Positions 53,401-56,940 of a DNA stretch of 64,000 bases are shown one piece after another. The stretch comes from Incurvaria masculella. Its lineage: Eukaryota; Arthropoda; Insecta; Lepidoptera; Incurvariidae. The notes under the pieces are model-generated. The model ran no database searches, was not told the DNA's origin, and saw only the letters and a program-made list of their open reading frames with translations. Within the stretch, counting starts at the first letter, position 1. Every line of letters begins with the position of its first letter. Both the position numbers and the translations under genes were made by a program. The stretch spans positions 12,511,036-12,575,035 of the forward strand of contig OX335643.1 in NCBI GenBank assembly GCA_946894095.1. Direction: 5' to 3'.

Positions 53401-55723
53401 ATATTCACAATTTCAGGTTTAATGGTTTCGTTGTAATTGCCGATTGGAAGTTTTACACCGTTAGATGGCGCTGTTAAATAAAAATCGTGTTTAAATAAAT
53501 TGTAACAAAACCAATAACCCTGAAATTGTGAAATTGTTTTCGCGGCAAGTAATATGACTATATTAAACTCTTATTTTTAATTCGTGGCTTAAAGTGCAAT
53601 ACTTTTTGCGTTATGTGTGCAAACAACTTTATATGGGTCGGAACAGCCTTAATCTGATGATTTTTTACCAACTCTTAGAATTCTTAAACATTTCCAAGCT
53701 TTAGAAGATGAGCTATTTTGTAGGTAGCATGGATGTCGCGGCGTTGTGCATCCATACACAACTTGTAATTGCTATGATTCGTTTTAGTTATTTTCTGATA
53801 ATACTTGATCCTGGCTATTACCATGAATCTCCTAATATCAGCCGAGGAGCTGGCACATCTTTTACAAGATTAAGATCCTAGAAGTTCCATTGCTTAAGGT
53901 CTTTTATATTTGTTTTAGGAGGGCTCACTTTTTAGGATAAATAAATTGTATCATATTGAGAGAAACCAGGTGTTGTTAACTGTCTAATTATGTGCGCATA
54001 ATGGGAACACTTAAAGAAATAACACTTTCATGGAAACGTAAAGTACTTTATCGTCTCCCATAATGCATCCCTTGTGTAACCTATATTCGACGCACTCGCC
54101 AGATAATCAGAGGACCTTTTCGTGGTTGACATTAGGCTTTTGAGAACCAACCGTTTCCCAAATTCCTTATACCATCAACCAGGGAGTCATCAAACGTAAC
54201 TTAAACAAGTTGGGCTACATTTTAAATGATGTGCCTCTGTTGCTCCCATTTACCAATGCAATTGACCGTTTACACGGACTCGAAAGATAATGGCGTCCAT
54301 TTGGTGCGTCTTCGTACGTTTCCGCGCGGCGTTTATCTCAAATTGCGACGTCGAGATGTACGCCGGCTTTCTCCGCTCGCGGTGGCCTTTAGAAGGGCAG
54401 GGAAGGGTCGAAAGATAAGCCATTGAGAGCTAGTTGACGTGGACGAATCACGATTTAGCGCGAGAAAGGTCAGGCTTTCTTTTGAATTGTTGTGGCAATA
54501 TATTATCCTATATCTACACTATTATAAAGAGTTAATGTTTGTTTGTTTGTTTGTACAGGGAAATCTTTAAAACTACTAAACCGATTTTAAAATGGGATAA
54601 ATTTTTAAATCTGAGATGGCAATGTTATTGAAAACCTTATGGGTGTGAATGGGGGATTACAAGCATTTGTGGAGAAACAATATAAATTTACAAAATCATT
54701 CAACCGTTTCTAGCGCGAGCAAAGCCGCGAGCAAAAGCTAGTCTATTTATAATCCCAATATCGTCAGTACTCTCTTAAATATCAAATAAAATTCAATAAA
54801 ATAAAAAAATTATAAAAAAAAGAATTGCGAGAGAACCACATTAATGTACAAATATTTAGAGAACAATTAAATGAATGGCTCCTAGATAAAACTTTTTATA
54901 TTTTCATATAACTGAATATAACATTCAATATTGTAAGCAATCTTAAAATATAACCTGTAGATGAAATTAAAGCTGACGATGCCGCAAGAGTATAATTATA
55001 TGCTACATACTTGTAAAACATGTATTTATGTGTCCAAATAAAAATATTTGATTTGATTAAAATTATTAAAATTTCTATTTTTGCATAATCGCGGGGAAAA
55101 AATCCATATAGAATTCTATATAACTTGCGAATATTTTCTTGAATTACCGTTCCTTTGTGCCAAATTTCTGGATTCCAAATCCAGACAGGAATTCCAGTCA
55201 ACGGGAAGTATCATATGATGTGTCAGTCAGTAAGTTTTTTTTATGAAAAACCGGTAGTGGTGGCTGTGCTAAGGATTAAAGGTCAGCATGAAAATACAGG
55301 TTGAAAGGCTGTATTTTTCAACTGTTAAACTTGTAATAATCATTTCAATATGATAACTCTAGCAGTTCCTATAAAAAAAGCGTCGTGACGGACGCTCAGA
55401 GGGAGTAACCAAGACACATTATTTAATGTTAAATTTAGAGGTACGGATACCTAAAGGTTTCGTTTAGAAAGGAACTACCTTCGAAATGATTCATCTACTG
55501 TAATTGTAAGTTAAATGTAAAGGTGTTAAGTATTACAAAAACAGAAAAGGTGTACCTGGACGCAGGGGCAGAGGCCCCAGCCGTTGCGCGCGCGCAGCGA
55601 GTGCGGCATGGTCTTGCGCGGCGGGTCCGGCTGCTGCGCGCACTCGTCCGCGCACGCCCAGCGCGCCACGCGCGCGCGCGCCGCGCGCAGCGCCTCCACG
55701 CCGCCGTCCCACGTGGGCAGCGT
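5312..55723 (-). CDS. Daam: Daam formin gene, whole coding span (20 exons)
   Basis: Dishevelled-associated activator of morphogenesis is a Diaphanous-related formin. It nucleates and elongates unbranched actin filaments downstream of Rho GTPases and Dishevelled (planar cell polarity, tracheal cuticle, sarcomeres and axons in insects). Twenty exons join as 55556-55723, 44464-44592, 29817-29984, 28475-28693, 27804-27944, 26847-27075, 25748-25975, 25026-25162, 24510-24665, 21588-21743, 20138-20212, 19202-19531, 18974-19113, 18403-18564, 17433-17612, 16206-16329, 9455-9706, 7160-7342, 5914-6066, 5312-5479. The total is 3498 bp (1165 residues plus stop), close to the roughly 1080 residues of vertebrate DAAM1. 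Every join keeps frame, which is a strong internal check. Domain order is GBD/FH3, coiled coil, FH1, FH2, DAD. The gene covers about 50 kb, mostly intron filled with mobile elements. Alternative exons and the true 5' end are not resolved. Confidence 0.93.
5914..6066 (-). CDS. Daam: Daam exon 19 (linker before DAD)
   Basis: This encodes 51 codons, residues 1060-1110, phase 0 at both ends (acceptor ttgcag, donor AAG|gtatgg). [20 protein letters not shown] is basic and helical; the rest ([20 protein letters not shown]) is a low-complexity Gly/Asn/His segment without known domain. Being phase 0 on both sides it could be skipped without shifting frame, so it may be alternative. Confidence 0.82.
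6388..6460. repeat. 73-bp intron repeat, copy downstream of exon 18
   Basis: Near-identical to 7374-7446 (tcaacaagtactgcaattta versus ccaacgagtactgcaatttg, continuing to ctgttgaaggc). The pair flanks Daam exon 18, one in each adjoining intron, in the same orientation. Confidence 0.85.
7160..7342 (-). CDS. Daam: Daam exon 18 (end of FH2, basic/acidic helix)
   Basis: This encodes 61 codons, residues 999-1059, phase 0 (acceptor cacag, donor GAG|gtaacc). [20 protein letters not shown] corresponds to 'FGEEAGKIQPDEFFGIFDQFL'. It is followed by the long charged helix [17 protein letters not shown], the equivalent of 'MRKKKEEEERRARMEAQ'. A 73-bp intron sequence is present on both sides of this exon (7374-7446 and 6388-6460). 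Confidence 0.93.
7374..7446. repeat. 73-bp intron repeat, copy upstream of exon 18
   Basis: Partner of 6388-6460; a few substitutions separate them. Confidence 0.85.
7447..8026. other. Intron 17 segment
   Basis: No gene. The last about 30 bp (…tagctacc before TTAA at 8027) look like the left remnant of a SINE body interrupted by the MITE at 8031. Confidence 0.5.
8031..8530. mobile_element. TTAA-flanked MITE, family A, ~500 bp
   Basis: Flanked by TTAA at 8027-8030 and 8531-8534, with terminal inverted repeats of the form (G/A)GTGGCCCA...TGGGCCACC. Further copies are at 33892-35474 and 34664-35205. TTAA targets point to piggyBac-type transposition, inferred because no transposase is present. 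It interrupts a SINE body: the right flank actggatgtaaaacacgg and left flank gctacc continue the SINE 'GGCTACaTTAAACTGG'. Confidence 0.85.
8531..8590 (-). mobile_element. SINE body fragment split by MITE
   Basis: ttaaactggatgtaaaacacggacaa and the 'attgcc' box match the SINE body seen whole at 30452-30785. It is the right half of a copy whose other half is cut off by the MITE at 8031-8530. Confidence 0.65.
8697..9020 (+). mobile_element. tRNA-headed SINE
   Basis: The head has a gtggtgtgggggctagagga A-box-like start and GGTTCAAATC B box, followed by the shared body (ctgggttaagcctgcc, ggtcctggcatggcacc, gggctaacatcat, tagctgtccatgtcag) and a short A-rich tail. It is a Pol III-type SINE; the internal promoter is inferred from the boxes. 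Confidence 0.8.
9455..9706 (-). CDS. Daam: Daam exon 17 (FH2 C-terminal helices)
   Basis: This encodes 84 codons, residues 915-998, phase 0 (acceptor ttgcag, donor CAG|gtaact). [20 protein letters not shown] aligns with 'LNLNEELRDIPQAAKVNMTE'; [12 protein letters not shown] and [12 protein letters not shown] continue the FH2 post domain. It is Ala/Gly-rich around [11 protein letters not shown]. The exon is markedly more GC-rich than its surroundings. Confidence 0.92.
10195..11208 (+). repeat. 5' LTR, 1014 bp
   Basis: Begins TGTCACG and ends CGTCACA; matches 14923-15936 with about five substitutions. The GC-rich centre creates long but meaningless open frames on both strands. Confidence 0.92.
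13150..13440 (+). repeat. Three ~105-bp tandem repeats inside the LARD
   Basis: Each unit carries gctgc(g/a)ctgggcct then ccctccttcatccacttcat and a long T/A tract; starts near 13152, 13256 and 13362. Non-coding. Confidence 0.88.
14160..14640 (+). repeat. Tandem repeats with AGGAG...CTCCT stem motif inside the LARD
   Basis: Three 96-97-bp units start at about 14254, 14351 and 14447. A diverged motif copy precedes them (about 14163) and another follows (about 14567). Each has AGGAGCGG(T/C)A...AACTCCTA, whose ends pair as a short stem. The last copy has a different, longer inner stem (CCGTATTCT / AGAATACGG). Confidence 0.8.
14923..15936 (+). repeat. 3' LTR, 1014 bp
   Basis: Partner of 10195-11208; same length and ends. 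Preceded by a polypurine tract at about 14909-14919. Confidence 0.92.
16206..16329 (-). CDS. Daam: Daam exon 16 (FH2)
   Basis: This is 124 bp. It completes Arg873 and encodes residues 874-914 (acceptor gttaag, donor CAG|gtgggt). [21 protein letters not shown] and [14 protein letters not shown] follow GNYMN exactly as '[22 protein letters not shown]...ITLLHYLITIVENK' do in DAAM1. A 5.7 kb LTR element lies in the following intron. Confidence 0.95.
16681..16990 (-). mobile_element. tRNA-headed SINE
   Basis: On the minus strand it has a head with GGGGTTCAAATCC (B box), then the shared body (gggttaagcccgcccg, gttgaagcggcaatg, ccatccagttcagtgtagcc, attgggctaatatcat). It abuts the LINE fragment to its right. 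Confidence 0.8.
16985..17378 (+). pseudogene. Non-LTR retrotransposon reverse-transcriptase 3' end
   Basis: The frame [17 protein letters not shown] and [19 protein letters not shown] is the C-terminal tail typical of jockey/CR1-like LINE ORF2 proteins. It is followed by a short 3' UTR ending in aataaaatattcttcaactt. It is 5'-truncated, so only the last tens of codons remain. Confidence 0.72.
17433..17612 (-). CDS. Daam: Daam exon 15 (FH2)
   Basis: This is 180 bp encoding residues 814-872 with split codons (acceptor gggcag, donor CAG|gtgacc). [20 protein letters not shown] and [16 protein letters not shown] match FH2 'INHYQQRLQSLYFKKKF...LKQLLEVVLAFGNYMNKG'. The GNYMN motif is the most conserved formin signature. 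The part between is Ala/Arg-rich, reflecting GC pressure. Confidence 0.95.
18337..18390 (-). pseudogene. Partial duplicate of Daam exon 14 in the adjoining intron
   Basis: The minus strand encodes [15 protein letters not shown], against [15 protein letters not shown] in exon 14, then loses similarity. It begins about a dozen bases after the exon 14 splice donor and has no donor of its own that I can identify. Confidence 0.82.
18403..18564 (-). CDS. Daam: Daam exon 14 (FH2)
   Basis: This is 162 bp encoding residues 760-812 with split codons at both ends (acceptor ttacag; donor TCTAA|gtatga). [19 protein letters not shown] and [19 protein letters not shown] match 'AILTMDEQEDLPKDMLEQL...EEHKHELDRMAKADRFLFE'. 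The chosen donor makes the codon AAG with the first base of exon 15, giving the expected ISKIPHYQQR. A copy of its [11 protein letters not shown] segment sits only bases downstream in the intron (18337-18390). Confidence 0.95.
   Translation of the reverse strand, partial: SDPTNGQRRAVAHRHGGAARQVHAERGGGRLAGGTPGRAGQHGAGRPLPIRDL
18974..19113 (-). CDS. Daam: Daam exon 13 (FH2)
   Basis: This is 140 bp: residues 713-758 plus two bases of Arg759 (acceptor ttacag, donor CAG|gtgaca). [20 protein letters not shown] is the FH2 knob helix, almost identical to vertebrate DAAM1. The isoleucine of QNCTI (about residue 745) aligns with the actin-contacting Ile of other formins by family knowledge. Confidence 0.95.
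19202..19531 (-). CDS. Daam: Daam exon 12 (FH1 proline tracts and FH2 start)
   Basis: This encodes 110 codons, residues 603-712, phase 0 (donor CAG|gtgcgt; acceptor gagcag, with a weak pyrimidine tract and an alternative AG three bases upstream). FH1 consists of three main runs of five or six prolines separated by APPLH and AGPAPP, the profilin-binding segment, and is shorter than in vertebrates. FH2 begins at [19 protein letters not shown], matching '[19 protein letters not shown]', the lasso that ties the FH2 dimer. [14 protein letters not shown] follows. Confidence 0.94.
20138..20212 (-). CDS. Daam: Daam exon 11 (short coiled-coil exon)
   Basis: This encodes 25 codons, residues 578-602, phase 0 (acceptor ttccag, donor AAG|gtaaat). 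It reads [20 protein letters not shown] then PDDAK, a charged helix ending in a linker just before FH1. Sequence conservation with vertebrates is low here, as expected for the region. The call rests on clean splice sites, correct phase and position. Confidence 0.8.
20800..21587 (-). repeat. Five tandem copies of Daam exon 10 plus donor
   Basis: Donor-equivalent ends (CAG|gtaggg) lie at 21442, 21296, 21150, 21004 and 20851, that is steps of 146, 146, 146, 146 and 153 bp from exon 10's own end at 21588. The four inner copies share a 7-bp deletion and the stop GCG-TTAA. The outermost copy (about 20851-21003) has the full length and an intact coiled-coil frame. A truncated sixth piece ends near 20800. 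No good acceptor precedes any copy. Confidence 0.93.
21588..21743 (-). CDS. Daam: Daam exon 10 (coiled coil; parent of a tandem array)
   Basis: This encodes 52 codons, residues 526-577, phase 0 (acceptor tttcag, donor CAG|gtaagg). [17 protein letters not shown] then [19 protein letters not shown] is a charged coiled-coil helix matching 'LEKKERECDAKTQ...KEKLEKETTEH' of DAAM1. It is chosen as the functional copy because it alone has a proper upstream acceptor and an intact frame leading into it. Five further copies lie directly downstream (20800-21587), four of them with a 7-bp deletion that shifts the frame into TAA. Confidence 0.88.
22139..23050. mobile_element. Lepidopteran interspersed repeat (Lep1/Helitron-like remnant)
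   Basis: Starts tactagctgcggtacccgg and ends in the familiar ccattcagtagtttttacgt / gtaacaaacatccatccatc / ctttataatattt block that recurs in many moth genomes. A C-rich tract lies at about 22740-22820. Classification is from memory of the pattern and is tentative. Confidence 0.45.
23508..23670. mobile_element. ~165-bp MITE, copy 1
   Basis: Imperfect inverted ends (GGTTGCACGAA...TTCGTGCAct) and inner pair ACACGTCACTTT / AAAGTGACGTGTTT. A second copy lies at 45787-45948. Confidence 0.75.
23896..24269. mobile_element. TTAA-flanked foldback MITE, family C
   Basis: TTAA at 23892-23895 and 24270-24273; ends GAATGGCCCGTAAGC / GCTTACAGGCCCGCC. Inverted repeats run over 100 bp (for example CCCATACAAACGTAGTTTA / AAACTACGTTTGTATGGG and ACAAATATCTGTG / CACAGATATTTGT). 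Confidence 0.8.
24510..24665 (-). CDS. Daam: Daam exon 9 (first coiled-coil exon)
   Basis: This encodes 52 codons, residues 474-525, phase 0 (acceptor tccgcag, donor AAG|gtaaac). [19 protein letters not shown] parallels 'PLENFNIKNVVRMLVNENEV' of DAAM1. It continues into a heptad-like, charged helix ([22 protein letters not shown]) that starts the coiled coil before FH1. Confidence 0.9.
25026..25162 (-). CDS. Daam: Daam exon 8 (end of FH3)
   Basis: This is 137 bp encoding residues 429-473 after a split Leu (acceptor tttgcag, donor AAG|gtatcc). [18 protein letters not shown] corresponds to vertebrate 'QYWLLLDRIIQQIVIQND'. It is followed by a Ser/Thr-rich segment ([15 protein letters not shown]) that is more divergent and may be a flexible linker to the coiled coil. 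Confidence 0.93.
25748..25975 (-). CDS. Daam: Daam exon 7 (FH3, dimerisation region)
   Basis: This is 228 bp: completes Val352, encodes residues 353-427 and contributes one base of residue 428 (acceptor gtcgcag, donor CCGC|gtgagt). [20 protein letters not shown] and [20 protein letters not shown] match vertebrate 'ENSTLDRHLDFFEML...HIDTKSATQMFEL'. Conservation is strong, with the usual substitutions. Confidence 0.95.
26130..26846 (-). repeat. Five tandem partial copies of Daam exon 6
   Basis: Donor-equivalent ends lie near 26699, 26551, 26415, 26268 and 26140 (steps 148, 148, 136, 147, ~128). Each copy carries an open frame resembling [18 protein letters not shown] and [12 protein letters not shown], a gtacgtc donor and an upstream ctctcag acceptor-like site. 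Divergence rises with distance from exon 6; the third copy lacks four residues (RLHL). The copy exon would be about 113 bp, which shifts frame if included. Confidence 0.92.
26847..27075 (-). CDS. Daam: Daam exon 6 (FH3 armadillo; parent of a duplicated array)
   Basis: This encodes 76 full codons plus one base (residues 276-351; phase 1 donor CCAG|gtacgt, acceptor tctacag). It reads [34 protein letters not shown] and [15 protein letters not shown], a near match to DAAM FH3. The last base joins TG of exon 7 to give the Val of 'IQPVIEKLR'. The 3' half of this exon plus the donor and the start of the intron is repeated five more times downstream (26130-26846) with growing divergence. Confidence 0.96.
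27804..27944 (-). CDS. Daam: Daam exon 5 (FH3/armadillo region)
   Basis: This encodes 47 codons, residues 229-275, phase 0 (acceptor tccgcag, donor AAG|gtacgt). The segments [38 protein letters not shown] and VPGGHKK are nearly identical to vertebrate DAAM. It forms armadillo repeats of the FH3/DID region that bind the C-terminal DAD in the autoinhibited state. Confidence 0.96.
28475..28693 (-). CDS. Daam: Daam exon 4 (FH3/armadillo region)
   Basis: This encodes 73 codons, residues 156-228 (acceptor cttgcag, donor TCG|gtaata, phase 0). [17 protein letters not shown] and [12 protein letters not shown] match the conserved armadillo helices 'LKTALRT...RFV' and '[11 protein letters not shown]' of DAAM. 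The central part is enriched in Ala/Leu/Arg, following the high GC of the exon. A 5S-headed SINE lies immediately upstream in intron 3. Confidence 0.94.
28716..29094 (-). mobile_element. 5S-rRNA-headed SINE, copy 1
   Basis: On the minus strand the head contains CCGAAGTTAAGCAATGC and CTTGGATGGGTGACC, matching the internal promoter segment (box A to box C) of 5S rRNA. Then comes the same body as the tRNA-headed copies (aaactgtaggtcccc, ggtcgaagcggcaatg, ttcaatgtagccgtgc, ttgggctaatacc) and a poly-A tail (T run at 28716-28724 on +). Confidence 0.87.
29101..29816. other. Intron 3 segment
   Basis: No gene and no clear repeat. A short open stretch near 29703-29770 (minus, [20 protein letters not shown]) looks peptide-like but ends in a stop without a donor. 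Confidence 0.45.
29817..29984 (-). CDS. Daam: Daam exon 3 (GTPase-binding domain)
   Basis: This encodes 56 codons, residues 100-155, phase 0 (acceptor ctctgcag, donor GAT|gtacgt). It starts [16 protein letters not shown] and carries [12 protein letters not shown], matching the '[11 protein letters not shown]' block that is diagnostic of DAAM-type GBDs. The Pro-rich linker ([10 protein letters not shown]) is insect-like and differs from the vertebrate sequence. It joins exon 2 (AELV|EELDL) without a gap relative to vertebrate DAAM1. Confidence 0.94.
30452..30785 (-). mobile_element. tRNA-headed SINE
   Basis: Minus-strand head ends with GGGTTCGATTCCAGCCCC (B box) and then joins the shared body at atccatgtaaaactgtaggt. 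Body and tail match the 5S-headed copies. Confidence 0.82.
30786..32695. other. Intron 2 segment
   Basis: No gene recognised. At 31240-31310 the minus strand has GGTAGCTCAGCTAGATAG-like tRNA-type sequence, probably a decayed SINE head rather than a tRNA gene, because it does not fold into a full cloverleaf by eye. Confidence 0.45.
32696..32975 (+). mobile_element. SINE copy (body, partial head)
   Basis: Body matches (atccatgtaaaact, gttaagcctgcccggg, tggtcgaagcggcaatg, catccagttcaatgtagcc, agccatccatgtcc) with an A-rich end. Confidence 0.75.
34096..34593. mobile_element. MITE with perfect 56-bp terminal inverted repeats (D)
   Basis: 34096-34151 is the exact reverse complement of 34538-34593 (AAAGAACCCCGCACAAATCG...). 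It sits inside the outer family A MITE. The interior holds palindromes such as TTGACAGCTGTCAA. No coding frame. Target duplication not resolved. Confidence 0.85.
34664..35205. mobile_element. TTAA MITE family A, inner copy (inverted)
   Basis: TTAA at 34660-34663 and 35206-35209; starts GGTGGCCCAACCCGGCGGGC and ends GCGGGTTGGGCCACC. Reverse orientation relative to its host copy. Confidence 0.87.
35680..35890 (-). mobile_element. 'CCGT' interspersed repeat, diverged copy
   Basis: aaaaccggccaagtgcgagt at the left and ctttgggcacggaaccct at the right mark a reverse-oriented, shortened member of the family at 36417, 46044, 46552, 49197 and 63177. Confidence 0.65.
36096..36284 (+). mobile_element. 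SINE body fragment
   Basis: tatggttaaagcgg, ccatacagttcagtgtagcc, ggtcctggcatggcacc, ttgggctaatatcat and agccatccatgtcagt match the SINE body; no head. Confidence 0.72.
36417..36727 (+). mobile_element. 'CCGT' interspersed repeat
   Basis: gggttccgtacccaaagggt start, a (GTCC)n microsatellite at 36467-36512, tgtatctcatgaaccataat, and end gagtccgactcgcacttggc. GGTTCCGTACC and GGTACGGAACC form an inverted pair near the ends. Common lepidopteran repeat; class not settled. Confidence 0.75.
36728..38650. other. Intron 2 segment
   Basis: No gene recognised. A small imperfect inverted repeat (ggtttgcaaac-type) is just left of it near 36290-36345. Otherwise AT-rich unique-looking sequence. Confidence 0.45.
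38651..40057 (-). mobile_element. 1.4 kb TRIM-like LTR element
   Basis: Two 138-bp LTRs (38651-38788 and 39920-40057, one mismatch seen) are flanked by a 4-bp AAGG duplication (38647-38650 and 40058-40061). Read on the minus strand, the LTR starts TGTAGCG. A primer-site-like TTGGTGACCCCGACTG follows the 5' LTR, and the purine tract aagaggggaggta precedes the 3' LTR. The interior, about 1.1 kb, has no gag/pol frame. Confidence 0.9.
39196..39600. repeat. Irregular repeats inside the TRIM
   Basis: The phrase gtgcccagtg(g/c)gacgc(g/t)gtgagtcggtc recurs at about 39199, 39291 and 39502, with a diverged copy near 39570. Confidence 0.7.
40493..40793. repeat. ~150-bp tandem duplication
   Basis: 40493-40645 and 40646-40793 are near-identical (agaagaagtgtatagtttta to ggttatcgtgatg), with about eight differences including a small indel. 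Confidence 0.9.
40955..41037 (+). mobile_element. SINE body fragment with small inverted repeat
   Basis: cttcggccatgtagc and ttttcaatccagttcaatgc match the SINE body; it also holds an inverted pair aattttattggcgct / agcgccaataaaatt. Confidence 0.55.
41438..42147. repeat. 71-bp satellite, ten copies
   Basis: Ten head-to-tail monomers of 71 bp start at 41441, 41512, 41583, 41654, 41725, 41796, 41867, 41938, 42009 and 42080 (cagttaagagaatcgttacc...). Identity is very high. Each monomer is self-complementary: CAGTTA...TAACTG outside, CATAGGGGAAC...GTTCCCTATG inside, CACTAAGTG near the end. Confidence 0.95.
42148..43719. other. Intron 2 segment
   Basis: No gene. 42884-42975 carries one copy of the 'gacgagctcgtttttt... 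cagctgacctttt' unit that is amplified at 45985-47160. Confidence 0.5.
43720..44380 (-). pseudogene. Degenerate copies of Daam exon 2
   Basis: Three partial matches to exon 2 on the same strand. About 44346-44372 matches its 3' end only. About 44229-44340 is nearly full length, ending caaatcatcgtt where exon 2 has ctcatcgttctgcag. About 43728-43780 carries cgcgaacttgacgtct and gcggcac. All have lost the reading frame. A 361-bp MITE (43791-44151) lies between the second and third. Confidence 0.8.
43791..44151. mobile_element. TTAA-flanked foldback MITE, family B, 361 bp
   Basis: TTAA at 43787-43790 and 44152-44155; ends GGCTGTTCCGACCCA / TGGGTCGGAACATCC. Long inverted repeats include GCACTTTAAGGCACGAATT. 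The second copy, also 361 bp, is at 53288-53648 in the other orientation. Confidence 0.88.
44464..44592 (-). CDS. Daam: Daam exon 2 (start of GTPase-binding domain)
   Basis: This encodes 43 codons, residues 57-99, phase 0 at both ends (acceptor tctgcag, donor GTG|gtgagt). It reads [14 protein letters not shown] near the start and [16 protein letters not shown] at the end. Both are hallmark Daam segments at the start of the Diaphanous GTPase-binding region that receives Rho-GTP and the autoinhibitory DAD tail. Degenerate partial copies of this exon lie just downstream in intron 2 (43720-44380). Confidence 0.93.
44803..44971. mobile_element. Hairpin MITE ~170 bp
   Basis: GAGTTTCAGCGACATCTACA pairs with TGTAGATGTCGCTGAAACTC and, inside, AAAGTATTGGTCGTGACAT pairs with ATGTCACGACCAATACTTT, leaving a loop of about 20 nt. 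It lies about 210 bp upstream of exon 2. Confidence 0.82.
45787..45948. mobile_element. ~165-bp MITE, copy 2
   Basis: Same family and orientation as 23508-23670 (ttgcacgaagcgacggccga ... ttcgtgcact). Confidence 0.75.
46044..46331 (+). mobile_element. 'CCGT' interspersed repeat
   Basis: ggattccgtacccaaagggt, (GTCC)n, atgaaccgtaataggtaggc, and end gagtccgactcgcacttgac. Same orientation as the other + copies. Confidence 0.75.
46552..46852 (+). mobile_element. 'CCGT' interspersed repeat
   Basis: ggttccgcatccaaagggtg to cgagtccgacacgcacttgg; slightly more diverged than its neighbour at 46044. Confidence 0.75.
47471..47857 (-). mobile_element. 5S-rRNA-headed SINE, copy 2
   Basis: Near-identical to 28716-29094, with the same 5S-like segment (cgaagttaagcaacgctggg, cttggatgggtgacc), the same body and a T run at the left on +. 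Confidence 0.87.
47858..49196. other. Intron 1 segment
   Basis: No gene recognised. Includes a phrase (ggtcctggcgtacgccatatgccgcgc, 49073-49100) that is the reverse complement of sequence near 23866-23890, beside MITE family C. Confidence 0.45.
49197..49492 (+). mobile_element. 'CCGT' interspersed repeat
   Basis: gggttccgtacccaaagggt to cgagtcgcacttggccggtt with a shortened GTCC tract. Confidence 0.75.
49757..50209. repeat. 232-bp tandem duplication
   Basis: 49757-49988 and 49989-50209 are almost identical from attccag(a/t)catgag to agctgcagt; only a couple of differences seen (agaattatg versus agaagtatg). Confidence 0.93.
50210..53283. other. Intron 1 segment
   Basis: No gene recognised. 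Around 52440-52520 a phrase (cttcccgtgaatgtcgtaagaggcaa) resembles sequence found with lepidopteran LINEs, too short to call. Confidence 0.45.
53288..53648. mobile_element. TTAA-flanked foldback MITE, family B, 361 bp, copy 2
   Basis: TTAA at 53284-53287 and 53649-53652; ends GGATGTTCCGACCCA / TGGGTCGGAACAGCC. Same length as 43791-44151. Confidence 0.88.
54527..54756. mobile_element. Lepidopteran interspersed repeat fragment
   Basis: ctacactattataaagagtt, a (GTTT)n run, aaactactaaaccgatttta, and end gagcaaaagctagtctattt. A common moth/butterfly pattern; possibly a non-autonomous LINE or Helitron piece. Confidence 0.5.
55556..55723 (-). CDS. Daam: Daam exon 1 (N-terminal leader; possible start Met inside)
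   Basis: This encodes 56 codons, residues 1-56 of the reconstructed frame. The acceptor is tttcag at the right edge and the donor is CAG|gtacac. The first 38 residues ([16 protein letters not shown]..., Ala/Arg-rich) have no known domain. An ATG at codon 39 begins [18 protein letters not shown], which resembles the start of vertebrate DAAM1 (basic residues, then a Gly/Cys-rich stretch before the NDxPEITY motif). Two readings are possible. The ATG may be the start of a 1127-residue protein, with the upstream part as 5' UTR, or the open frame may continue into a further upstream exon and give a long isoform. The exon is very GC-rich. Its 11 kb separation from exon 2 is typical of a formin first intron. 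Confidence 0.72.
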
Positions 55724-56517
55724 CTGAAACGGGAGGAGACGGTGAGTTGGGACTGCACAGCGGCGCATGGATGTGCACGGACATGCTGAGCACTCATGAC
55801 TCCACAGCCCATTGACATAAATATTATTACGTAAGGACAGGCCCAACAAAACAAAAATGAAGCAACAAAAGTGGTGTTCTATGCGTCGTGGGAACACCAC
55901 TTGGTCGCCAGACAGCCGCTCGCTGTCGTCATACGCCTGTGCGTCGCCTCTGGCTAATAATGCGACCCAAAAATGCCCAAAACCGTGCAAGAATTACATA
56001 GGAATCGCAAAGAGAGCCGGAATATTGGAATACCGCAACAGGCGACGGAAATGTTTGAAAGGGTATATCCTTACCTTTTACCACTGCCACAGCCAGCTAT
56101 GCCGAGCCACGCGTGACATTTGTTGGAATATTTCAAACGAAGCGCACCCTTCTAATGGCGACGCAAATTTACCGAAGAGGAAACATTGATTGTGGTGACA
56201 ATCGTGCGCAGAGAAAATGAAAGAGAATTTTATACATTGTTTCTCTCACTGTACTGACAACATTTTTGTTTATTACCGATCGACTACAGGCAATTTGTTA
56301 AAATGCATAAACTTTGCATAACATTGCAGATAAAACCAAGAAAATCAATACAGCATATCGTAAATCGATCCAGAGGGTGCGGCAGTGGGAGCGAGTTTGT
56401 GCGCGGGTGGGGGGAAGCGAACTGCGAGCTGCTCATGCTAATTTACGCGTGGCTTTGGGTGTGACGTCACATGTCCACATCATCATATACCCGCATCGTA
56501 TAATTTCATAGATCATG

Positions 56518-56666
56518 TTTTTCGATGTAACTGGACAAGGATGTCTAAACGTTCATGATATTAGCCCAACATACCGCATTCCCAAACGAATGAAATGCCA
56601 TGCCATGGATCATCCATTTATGAGCACGGCTTCATTGGACTGGATGGTAAACACGGATTTTTTCAT
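56518..56666 (-). mobile_element. SINE body fragment
   Basis: gatattagcccaacataccgc, gagcacggcttcattggac and gatggtaaacacgg match the SINE body in reverse. Confidence 0.7.
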
Positions 56667-56814
56667 AAACTAGCCTAGACAATCAATACACATACAAACA
56701 TTATAAGCAATTAAGTAATCAAAAGTATGTATGTCGTAATTTACCAAACCAATTTTGGTAATTGCATGTCTGTACCATTGATTTATTTGTACGGAACTAC
56801 TTACTCTACTATCG

Positions 56815-56940
56815 CCCGGTTTCACCACCCCTCAGCTATAAAAATCCCAAAGTTATCTTTCGGTTACACCATGTAAATATTCAATGTAACCGAAAGTTAC
56901 CTGTACGATTTCAGGTAGCTGGAGGTGGTGAAATCAGGGG
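56815..56940. mobile_element. Hairpin MITE ~126 bp
   Basis: GGTTTCACCACCCCTCAGCT pairs with AGCTGGAGGTGGTGAAATC; an inner pair is AACTTTCGGTTACATTGAAT / CTTTCGGTTACACCATG. Confidence 0.75.

Noticed and set aside
54896..55201. 101-codon minus-strand frame as an upstream Daam exon
   Set aside because: Lies 3' of exon 1 in transcript order, AT-rich, no formin similarity; the + strand looks like a LINE 3' end.
55857..56189. 110-codon + strand frame
   Set aside because: No recognised similarity or splice context; cannot be told from chance.
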